64,000 nucleotides of DNA from Alistipes sp. (GTDB taxonomy: Bacteria; Bacteroidota; Bacteroidia; Bacteroidales; Rikenellaceae): the NCBI GenBank assembly GCA_017504265.1, contig JAFVRN010000020.1:1-64000 (forward strand), read 5' to 3'. This document shows, in pieces, positions 1 to 9,745 of this stretch; position 1 is the stretch's first letter; each line of letters opens with the position of its first letter. The notes beneath the pieces are model-generated. The model had not been told where the DNA came from, did not search any database, and saw only the letters and a list, made by a program, of their open reading frames with translations. The position numbers were made by a program, and so were the translations under genes.

Positions 1-1071
1 GTGGTCACCGGGCATAACCATATCTACACCCTCTGGAAGAGTTACCTCACCGGTAACGTCCATTGTACGGAGGTAGAACTGAGGACGGTACTTGTTGTGG
101 AATGGAGTGTGACGACCACCCTCTTCCTTCTTCAAGATATACACCTCAGCGGTGAACTTGGTGTGAGGAGTGATAGAGCCTGGCTTAGCAACAACCATAC
201 CACGCTTTACCTCCTTCTTGTCGATACCACGCATCAAGAGACCTACGTTATCACCAGCCTCACCCTCATCGAGGAGCTTGCGGAACATCTCAACACCTGT
301 ACAAGTTGAAGTACGGATCTTCTCGTCCAAACCGATAATCTCAACAGGATCACCAACGTGGATGATACCAGTCTCGATACGGCCGGTAACAACAGTACCA
401 CGACCAGTGATTGAGAATACGTCCTCAACAGGCATCAAGAAAGGCTTCTCGTTGTCACGAGGAGGAATCTGGATATAGTTATCAACGTTCTCCATAAGCT
501 CCATAATCTTCTGCTCCCACTGAGGCTCGCCATTCAAGCCACCAAGAGCTGAACCACGGATAACAGGAGCGTTATCGCCGTCGAAGTCATACTTAGAAAG
601 AAGGTCACGAACCTCCATCTCAACGAGGTCAAGCATCTCAGGATCGTCAACCATATCGCACTTGTTCAAGAAAACAACGATGCGAGGAACGTTTACCTGC
701 TTAGCAAGAAGTACGTGCTCGTTAGTCTGAGGCATAGGACCATCAGTAGCAGCAACTACAAGGATAGCACCATCCATCTGAGCAGCACCGGTAACCATGT
801 TCTTAACGTAGTCGGCGTGACCAGGGCAGTCTACGTGAGCGTAGTGACGACCTGCAGTCTGATACTCAACGTGAGAAGTGTTGATGGTGATACCACGCTC
901 CTTCTCCTCAGGTGCGTTGTCGATAGAGTCGAATGAACGAAGCTCTGAAAGACCAGCCTTTGCAAGAACAGTAGTAATAGCCGCAGTAAGAGTAGTCTTA
1001 CCGTGGTCAACGTGTCCGATCGTACCGATGTTTACGTGCGGTTTCGAACGATCAAATTTTTCTTTTGCCAT
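1..1071 (-). CDS. tuf: Elongation factor Tu (3' end outside window)
   Basis: Translation elongation factor that delivers aminoacyl-tRNA to the ribosome as a GTP complex. The reverse strand reads from an ATG at 1071-1069 as [20 protein letters not shown], followed by the G1 P-loop GHVDHGKTT, and stays open to the window edge, where the text [15 protein letters not shown] of domain 3 is visible. 357 codons are present, so about 38 residues of a normal ~395-residue EF-Tu are missing on the left. It lies directly behind three tRNA genes read in the same direction, so it is probably transcribed with them from the promoter near 1515-1545. Identification is very secure; whether the genome has a second tuf copy cannot be seen. 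Confidence 0.98.
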   Translation of the reverse strand, partial: MAKEKFDRSKPHVNIGTIGHVDHGKTTLTAAITTVLAKAGLSELRSFDSIDNAPEEKERGITINTSHVEYQTAGRHYAHVDCPGHADYVKNMVTGAAQMDGAILVVAATDGPMPQTNEHVLLAKQVNVPRIVVFLNKCDMVDDPEMLDLVEMEVRDLLSKYDFDGDNAPVIRGSALGGLNGEPQWEQKIMELMENVDNYIQIPPRDNEKPFLMPVEDVFSITGRGTVVTGRIETGIIHVGDPVEIIGLDEKIRTSTCTGVEMFRKLLDEGEAGDNVGLLMRGIDKKEVKRGMVVAKPGSITPHTKFTAEVYILKKEEGGRHTPFHNKYRPQFYLRTMDVTGEVTLPEGVDMVMPGDH

Positions 1072-1183
1072 AGTACTATAAGTATTTAAGTTTTATTAAA
1101 GTTACTTGCTTTCTTACCTGCAGCAAACTGCCCAGCACCATCCCGACATCGGGCTTTGGTGATGCGCAGCACCCTGCTTTGTG

Positions 1184-1256
1184 AGCGGAAGACGAGGCTC
1201 AAACTCGCGACCCATAGCTTGGAAGGCTATTGCTCTATCAACTGAGCTACTTCCGC
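1184..1256 (-). tRNA. tRNA-Gly (anticodon TCC)
   Basis: Reverse strand starts GCGGAAGTAGCTCAG and ends with the matching acceptor arm CTTCCGC followed by discriminator T. The anticodon loop reads CTTCCAA, giving TCC. The T-loop is TTTGAGC (one base off the usual TTC start). CCA is not encoded. It is the last tRNA of a Thr-Tyr-Gly series upstream of tuf; the 112 bases between it and tuf hold a small hairpin (CCCGA..TCGGG at about 1143-1154) but no further tRNA. Confidence 0.95.
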
Positions 1257-1324
1257 AAAAATACACCGTTCAGAGCGTGCCATCTCACTAAGTGAGAACC
1301 TTGCAACTCCGACGGCGTCGTAAG

Positions 1325-1407
1325 TGGGAAGAGATGGATTCGAACCACCGAAGGCGTACGCCAGCAGATTTACAGTCTGCCCCATTTGGCCACTCTGGTA
1401 TCTTCCC
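1325..1407 (-). tRNA. tRNA-Tyr (anticodon GTA)
   Basis: An 83-nt class II tRNA: acceptor arms GGGAAGA and TCTTCCC with discriminator A, anticodon loop CTGTAAA giving GTA, a long variable arm with the self-complementary GGCGTACGCC, and T-loop TTCGAAT. CCA is not encoded (the bases after the discriminator are CTT). Confidence 0.95.
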
Positions 1408-1419
1408 AATATTTTGTCT

Positions 1420-1496
1420 TGGAGCCGATGGAGGGATTCGAACCCCCGACCAGCTGATTACAAATCAGCTGCTCTGGCCAACTGAGCTACATCGGC
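1420..1496 (-). tRNA. tRNA-Thr (anticodon TGT)
   Basis: Acceptor arms GCCGATG and CATCGGC, discriminator T, anticodon loop TTTGTAA giving TGT, T-loop TTCGAAT. Unlike the two neighbouring tRNAs, a CCA end is encoded (positions 1422-1420). It is the first gene of the tRNA-tuf transcription unit. Confidence 0.95.
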
Positions 1497-1514
1497 ATTG
1501 ACCTTATCGGATTG

Positions 1515-1545
1515 CAAAGGTACGAACATTTTTTTAATCTGCAAA
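1515..1545 (-). promoter_or_regulatory. Bacteroidetes-type promoter of the tRNA-tuf unit
   Basis: On the reverse strand TTTG lies at 1545-1542 and TACCTTTG at 1522-1515, separated by 19 bases. This matches the Bacteroidetes sigma consensus (TTTG, ~19, TAnnTTTG) and lies 19 bases before tRNA-Thr. Confidence 0.75.
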
Positions 1546-1825
1546 TTTTTTGCAAACTTTTTTCAAAAAATATTCACCTGCACACTTTCAAAGAACTGCC
1601 GCCTACATCCTTGCGGGATTTTGACGGAAAATCGAGTGCAAATATACAACTAATTTGTTAATCACGAAATAGTGAACACACTTTTTTTTATGTTGGTACG
1701 ATTTTTTTTGATTTTATGGCTGTTTTTGAGGGTATACATATATTAATATATATATAAGGCGGTTGCGCTATTACATCTCTTCGGCAGGAAAATATGTGGC
1801 ACGCAGTAAAAAAGTATGCTCAAAT
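1546..1825. other. AT-rich spacer without recognised gene
   Basis: This divergent spacer between the tRNA-tuf unit and the slyD-like gene is very AT-rich and holds poly-T and TA runs (for example around 1681-1700 and 1736-1757). A second possible reverse -7 box, TATATTTG at 1646-1639, lacks a clear -33 box. No open frame or structured RNA is evident. Confidence 0.5.
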
Positions 1826-1856
1826 TTTGCACTACCAAGGAAGTTGCGTATCTTTG
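1826..1856 (+). promoter_or_regulatory. Bacteroidetes-type promoter of the slyD-like gene
   Basis: TTTG at 1826-1829 and TATCTTTG at 1849-1856 are separated by 19 bases. Transcription would start near 1863, leaving a leader of about 44 bases before the ATG at 1907. Confidence 0.8.
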
Positions 1857-1906
1857 CAGGCCGTAATAATGGCTAACAGAGTTAATTATTAATAAAAAAT
1901 AGAGTT

Positions 1907-2455
1907 ATGAAAGTAGAAAAGAATAAGATGGTGAGCGTAGATTACAAGCTCACAGTAGATGGTGCTATCGCAGACCAGTCGCAGCCAGGCCAGCCCTTGC
2001 AGTTTATCTCGGGTATGGGTATGTTGTTGCCCAAGTTCGAGGAGGCTATTATGGGTAAGGAGCCGGGCGAGTCTGTTGCCTTCACTTTGGAGGCTAAGGA
2101 TGGCTATGGCGAGGTTATCGCTGAGGCTATCGTAGAGTTGCCCAAGACTGTATTTATGATGGATGGCAAGGTTGCCGACGAGATTTTGTTTGTAGGCAGC
2201 CAGATTCCGATGTCTACGGCAGATGGTCAGCATATGATGGGCCTTGTTAAGGAGGTTAAGGAGGAGAGTGTTGTTATGGACTTCAACCATCCTATGGCGG
2301 GTAAGACCCTCAACTTCGAGGTTACCGTTGTCGAGGTACGTGACGTAACTCCCGAGGATTTGCAGTCACAGGGCGGTTGCGGCTGCGGTGACTGTGGCGG
2401 AGGTTGCGGTGAGCACGAGTGTGGCGATGGCTGCGACTGCGGCGGTTGCCACTAA
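1907..2455 (+). CDS. slyD: SlyD-like FKBP-type peptidyl-prolyl isomerase
   Basis: Cytoplasmic peptidyl-prolyl cis-trans isomerase and chaperone of the SlyD type. The 182-residue product starts MKVEKNKMVSVDYKLTVDG, followed by the split FKBP domain (VDYKLTVDGAIADQS, then GMGMLLPKFEEAIMGKEPGE) with the inserted chaperone flap in the middle (about residues 70-120) and the returning FKBP strand LNFEVTVVEVRDVT. The last ~30 residues are a metal-binding tail of Gly, Cys and His with eight cysteines, as in SlyD proteins that hand nickel to metalloenzymes. No nickel enzyme gene is visible nearby, so the metal role is inferred from the tail. The gene stands alone between its own promoter and a strong terminator. 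Confidence 0.9.
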   Translation: MKVEKNKMVSVDYKLTVDGAIADQSQPGQPLQFISGMGMLLPKFEEAIMGKEPGESVAFTLEAKDGYGEVIAEAIVELPKTVFMMDGKVADEILFVGSQIPMSTADGQHMMGLVKEVKEESVVMDFNHPMAGKTLNFEVTVVEVRDVTPEDLQSQGGCGCGDCGGGCGEHECGDGCDCGGCH

Positions 2456-2474
2456 TATATTGTATAATAAAATT

Positions 2475-2517
2475 ATGGAGGTGACTAAAAAAGTTAATTA
2501 GTCACCTCCATTTTTTT
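2475..2517 (+). terminator. Rho-independent terminator after slyD-like gene
   Basis: Perfect 14-bp inverted repeat (ATGGAGGTGACTAA at 2475-2488 and its complement at 2498-2511) followed by a T run to 2517. Confidence 0.9.
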
Positions 2518-2584
2518 AGGTTGAATCGAAATATGTGCAATGATGCAAAGAGCCGTCTTTTGCATCATTACCCTGTTTTACGCC

Positions 2585-5701
<3,117 letters not shown>

Positions 5702-6334
5702 CTATTTCAGTATTAGGTCATCTATATTAATCTTAGGTACGTAGTGGACACCATCACGACGATAGTAGTTTAGGTCATCGCCCTCGCTACACGAAACAAG
5801 TTCAATGCGCTCCTGCGGACGGCCTATTGCCAAGACAAGCAACGGCTCGTAGGCAAGCTGCAACGCCTCACGCAATGGAGCATGATCGAAAGCACCGATA
5901 CATATGCCTCCAAGTCCTATCTCGGTGGCTTGCAACAACATCGACTGCGCCACAATGCCGAGGTCTATATCCACATACTTCGACTCCTCAACCGTGGAGC
6001 ATATCACCACAAAGGCTCGGGGTTCGGTACCCTCGAAAGGCAGGTGTAGTTCGGGCAGAGCACCTCCCAACCTGATATGCGGCAACACCTTGTCGGCCTC
6101 GTCACCCAATACGGGGCGGAAGCGCAAAACCTGCTGGTTGCGTGCCGAAGGACACATCCTCACAACATCGATAATGCGTCGCAGCTGATCGTCACGCACC
6201 ACAAAACCATTGTCATAGCCACGATAGCTGCGATTGGCACGTAGCAGACGGGCTAACGAGGCCGTGGCACGACGACGCACGGCGGGTTGCGCTTGGTAAT
6301 CCTCCATCTTCTTCTCCAAATAGTTATCTGCCAT
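5702..6334 (-). CDS. Nitroreductase family protein
   Basis: FMN-dependent oxidoreductase fold of the nitroreductase family, 210 residues. Visible family features are the early RSYRGYDNG segment (FMN phosphate contact), MCPSARNQQVLRFRPV (the P-S-A-x-N-x-Q FMN loop), DLGIVAQSMLLQATEIGLGGICIG, and LVLAIGRPQE near the end. No signal peptide is seen, so it should be cytoplasmic. It is the first gene of a two-gene leftward unit with the beta-galactosidase and has a -7 promoter box 32 bases upstream. The natural electron acceptor cannot be deduced; nitro compounds and quinones are typical for the family. Confidence 0.88.
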   Translation of the reverse strand: MADNYLEKKMEDYQAQPAVRRRATASLARLLRANRSYRGYDNGFVVRDDQLRRIIDVVRMCPSARNQQVLRFRPVLGDEADKVLPHIRLGGALPELHLPFEGTEPRAFVVICSTVEESKYVDIDLGIVAQSMLLQATEIGLGGICIGAFDHAPLREALQLAYEPLLVLAIGRPQERIELVSCSEGDDLNYYRRDGVHYVPKINIDDLILK

Positions 6335-6365
6335 AGCGAAGCTCTCTTAATAATTCTCTATTTGG

Positions 6366-6373
6366 CAAAGATA
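6366..6373 (-). promoter_or_regulatory. Putative -7 box for the nitroreductase operon
   Basis: Reverse strand TATCTTTG fits TAnnTTTG and lies 32 bases before the start codon at 6334. No good TTTG -33 box is visible at the expected distance, so this is a partial match. Confidence 0.5.
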
Positions 6374-6443
6374 CGAAAAATTATTAAAGATAAAAATAAT
6401 AATTACATTGACTATATATGAAAAGTAGACATCAGACGCACAT

Positions 6444-6483
6444 ATATAAAACAGGAGTTGCGCAACAGCTGTTGCGCAACTCC
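6444..6483 (-). terminator. Terminator of the 927-residue lipoprotein gene (perfect palindrome)
   Basis: A 30-base perfect palindrome at 6454-6483 (half-site GGAGTTGCGCAACAG) lies 21 bases after the stop codon on the reverse strand and is followed on that strand by TGTTTTATATA. As RNA it would fold into a 13-bp or longer stem with a minimal loop and a weak U tract. Confidence 0.7.
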
Positions 6484-6504
6484 CCTATTGCAGATAAACT
6501 GAGT

Positions 6505-9288
6505 TTACTCCAACTCGATACCGTACAAGCCCTTGACCATAGCCTTGGCACGCTTGTGGAATGCCTCAGAGCCGGCCTCAACCTTATGCTCCTTGACGAT
6601 ACGATCATGTGTCTTAATCATATCGACGCTGATAGGAGTCATCGAGTAGGTACGAGCCATAGGCACAGGAGCCTCACCAAGTGAGCTTACAGCCTCTGAC
6701 TTAAGGCTACCTACCTGAGCATTTGCCTTTACAGAAGATGTAGATGCGCTCTTACGTGTGAGAACAACATTGCCATTTACACGTGGGTTAAGAGGTGTTG
6801 CCATACCATACTGTATCTGTGCTACGCAAGGATAGTATGTCTCGGTTGAAAGGCCACCCTCGCTATTTGTATAGTTGTATACAATAGGCTTGATAGTGAG
6901 TGTGTTGCCATCATCCGATACCTCAACAGGGAAACGAGCATCACATAGTACATTACCATTGCTGTCGTATACAGGCGCACCTATATAAGAGTTCATACCT
7001 ACACCCAACATATAGATTGGATAGTCCATACCGAAGTAGTATACCGACATTGGGAACTCCTTCTCGATATCGAGAGGCAACCATACCGAACCATCGGCAT
7101 CAATCTCCAGGTTCCACTTAGGACCGAAGTCGTAGAAAATATTTGCCGTGGTTGCCGAACCAAACTCCTCAGAGATGAAGAGCTCCCATGGAGTCATCAC
7201 CTTGTTGAGCATATACTCAGGAGATGCGAAATTGTAACCAAGACACAACAAGCGGTTAAAGCCACGTGTACGGCTGTTGTACTCTCTTGCATACTTCTTG
7301 AACTCATCGAAATATGCATCAGCCTTGTCGCGGTCAATACCACTGCGCTCGTAGATCTCGTAAGCCTCCTCGGTCATAGCCTCCGGGATATAAACACCCG
7401 ACGAGATAGTTACATCGCTTGTGTAAGGCTCGGCAATCTCCTTCCACTCTTTTTCGCCGGTGGTCTGATCCGTAACGTACTCTATCATCTTAGCAGATGC
7501 TGTCCACTCGCCGCAAAGTGTTGTAAATAGGTCAGAGTTTACACGTGCAGGATAGTTGGCACGAGGAGTAGTGTACTCGGCAACAGCCGACGAACCTGTC
7601 TCGTTAGGATTGTTTCCTGTACCCTCATCGTTATAAACCAAGACTGCAAGACGTGTAGTGGCATTCTCACGGCTTGATACAGAGAATACGAAGCCCTCGT
7701 CACTGTTTATAGCATCAATCTCGTTAGCACCAAGCTCATTACCCATCTCCTGGAGAAGTGTTAGATATGTGAACTCCTTCAATACATCGTCAAACTCACG
7801 GATGTAGTTACATGCGAAGTATGCCTCCTCTACATCCTTGTTAGGAGCCTTGATGTTGAACGATGCGGTATATGGATCGTCGCTCTTGATAGGAGTAACC
7901 TTCACAACAGGAGCAGGCTTAGTAACCTCAGGGATAGTGAAGGTCTTAGAAGAGAAGCTCTGCGTTCTACCCTCGTTATCACCCATAGCTGATACCATCA
8001 CGCGAATATCCTTGCCTGCCATACCCTTAGTATCTACAAACCAGTCATCAAGATACATCATAGTGTTACCCGTAGCCACCTCTGTACCAAAGGTATAGAG
8101 TGCAAAGTATGAACCTACGAACCAACGCAAGTAATCCTCATTACCATCCAATAGAGGCAATACATTTACCTGATACTCACTCTCCTCCATCATAATGATG
8201 CTGTAGAATTTCACATCATCGGTAGGTGTGAACTCTATAAGAGCATTGATAGGAGATAGCTCAGATACCTTTATATCAACAGTACCGGGGAAGCTATCAG
8301 GCTCGAGAGTATTTACCTGAATACGCTGGTAGTAACCTGACCAATACTTCTCAGTGTCGTAGTTGTCGGTATCGATTTCGTTAATCCACGACATCCAATC
8401 GAACTCAGGACGGTAGTAACCGGGCTGCCAACCTGCAGGATATGCCCAAATCTGTGTACCCGAACCGGTGTACTCATCCTCGAATATAGTTTTTACCTCG
8501 CCATCCTCGTAAACGATAAGCTCAGTCTTGTCATCCATATAACCAAACTCACCCACGATAAATACACCCGGCTCACCCGGCACCTTAGGGTCGGCATAGC
8601 TTGCCGATACAAGGTTACCCTCCTCGTCATAAATAAGGTCGCCATTCTCGTCACGCTCCGTGCTGTGATACTCATCGTAGATAACGGTCTTATCCTTTGC
8701 GGTGCACTGCTGAGCGTTGTAGAGCAACATATCGAGCTCCATACTACCCAACGACTTCATATAGTTGTACATAGGAAGCGAAGATGTAGAGTAACGCAAA
8801 GCGTTGCCACGCTCCTTAACATCCTCAGGAATCTGGATGTGTACAGCAAAACCATCGTACATTCTGTCCACAACGGTAAGAGCCTCGGTGTAACCAACAG
8901 TTGTAAACTCTGCCTCAATCACCTCATCCATAACCTCGCCACTCTCGGTACGGAATGCAAAGTATACGACATAGGTACTCTCCGACTCCAATCTATTTAC
9001 AACAACCTCTGTTGTTGTCTCAACAGTAGCATCCTCCAATGATACCGTAGTACCGGCACCAAAGATAGCAGTTGCCGGCAGCTCGCTTTCGTTCATAATG
9101 TAGGCAAAATCGGTAACGCCTGTGGTTACAACATTCAAAGTTGCGCTACTTGAACCTACAGATGCGACTACTACACTTGCCTTAGCCTCAGTACCCTGAT
9201 TGACCGGCTCATCGGGAGTACAAGCTCCCATAGCGAAGCCAAACAAAAGAGCAGCTGTCGCAAAGAGATAATACTTAAAATTCTTCAT
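6505..9288 (-). CDS. Large predicted surface lipoprotein, function unknown
   Basis: 927 residues with a lipoprotein signal (MKNFKYYLFATAALLFGFAMGAC, lipid-modified C23). The residues after the cysteine, TPDEP, are acidic as in Bacteroidetes lipoprotein export signals, so it may face the outside. The first ~110 mature residues look like a fibronectin III-type or related beta-sandwich (SSSATLNVVTTGVTDFAYI, then STYVVYFAFRTESGEV). Further beta-sandwich-like segments follow (PYTASFNIKAPNKDVEEAY and others). No catalytic motif was recognised. It shares overall style with the BACON lipoprotein at 20133-22187, but the two do not look like recent copies. It stands alone, with its own weak promoter and a strong palindromic terminator. 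The type of molecule bound or protein partner is unknown. Confidence 0.8.
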   Translation of the reverse strand: MKNFKYYLFATAALLFGFAMGACTPDEPVNQGTEAKASVVVASVGSSSATLNVVTTGVTDFAYIMNESELPATAIFGAGTTVSLEDATVETTTEVVVNRLESESTYVVYFAFRTESGEVMDEVIEAEFTTVGYTEALTVVDRMYDGFAVHIQIPEDVKERGNALRYSTSSLPMYNYMKSLGSMELDMLLYNAQQCTAKDKTVIYDEYHSTERDENGDLIYDEEGNLVSASYADPKVPGEPGVFIVGEFGYMDDKTELIVYEDGEVKTIFEDEYTGSGTQIWAYPAGWQPGYYRPEFDWMSWINEIDTDNYDTEKYWSGYYQRIQVNTLEPDSFPGTVDIKVSELSPINALIEFTPTDDVKFYSIIMMEESEYQVNVLPLLDGNEDYLRWFVGSYFALYTFGTEVATGNTMMYLDDWFVDTKGMAGKDIRVMVSAMGDNEGRTQSFSSKTFTIPEVTKPAPVVKVTPIKSDDPYTASFNIKAPNKDVEEAYFACNYIREFDDVLKEFTYLTLLQEMGNELGANEIDAINSDEGFVFSVSSRENATTRLAVLVYNDEGTGNNPNETGSSAVAEYTTPRANYPARVNSDLFTTLCGEWTASAKMIEYVTDQTTGEKEWKEIAEPYTSDVTISSGVYIPEAMTEEAYEIYERSGIDRDKADAYFDEFKKYAREYNSRTRGFNRLLCLGYNFASPEYMLNKVMTPWELFISEEFGSATTANIFYDFGPKWNLEIDADGSVWLPLDIEKEFPMSVYYFGMDYPIYMLGVGMNSYIGAPVYDSNGNVLCDARFPVEVSDDGNTLTIKPIVYNYTNSEGGLSTETYYPCVAQIQYGMATPLNPRVNGNVVLTRKSASTSSVKANAQVGSLKSEAVSSLGEAPVPMARTYSMTPISVDMIKTHDRIVKEHKVEAGSEAFHKRAKAMVKGLYGIELE

Positions 9289-9349
9289 AAAGTTAATAAT
9301 TTTGTTTTATTGTGTTTTCTTGCTTTGTGTATCTTATAAAAGACATCCG

Positions 9350-9357
9350 CAAATATA
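9350..9357 (-). promoter_or_regulatory. Putative -7 box of the 927-residue lipoprotein gene
   Basis: Reverse strand TATATTTG fits TAnnTTTG, 62 bases upstream of the start codon; a TTG about 21 bases further upstream (complement of CAA at 9379-9381) could serve as -33. Confidence 0.5.
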
Positions 9358-9381
9358 TACATATTTTTGAAATAATCGCAA

Positions 9382-9640
9382 CATTTTTTGCATTATTCTT
9401 GCATATATGCTGTATTTTTCTGCATATTATACCACATCAAATAACATCTCTAAATAAAACGACTATTTTACTATTTTATAGCAACTTATAAATATGGCCA
9501 TTTCACAGAACAGATTAGCTATCTGACGAAGAGATAGGATAAAAACGGAGGAGAAGAGCCTCTGAATCCTCGGCATAATAGTCGAAGGAGGCAACAAGTG
9601 AAGAGATATACTATTTTATTCTTTTTCGAAATGCAACAGA
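9382..9640. other. AT-rich spacer with nothing recognised
   Basis: Between the lipoprotein promoter and the gcvP terminator no convincing reading frame, tRNA or repeat was found. A purine-rich stretch around 9546-9615 is the only compositional feature. Confidence 0.4.
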
Positions 9641-9651
9641 GCCCCAGTAGA

Positions 9652-9693
9652 TATATAAACTAACCCCGAAAGTTTTATCCAAACCTTCGGGGT
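9652..9693 (-). terminator. Rho-independent terminator after gcvP
   Basis: On the reverse strand ACCCCGAA (9693-9686) pairs with TTCGGGGT (9670-9663) across a 15-base loop, about 53 bases after the gcvP stop. The following reverse-strand bases are TAGTTTATATATC, a moderate T-rich tail. Confidence 0.65.
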
Positions 9694-9745
9694 CAGCCTA
9701 TATGCAAACGTCACACGAACGTCCGTTGCTGTCAGCTACAACGTT

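Noticed and set aside
1072..1183. Possible second tRNA-Thr between tRNA-Gly and tuf
   Set aside because: No acceptor, anticodon or T-arm pattern can be found; only a small hairpin is present.
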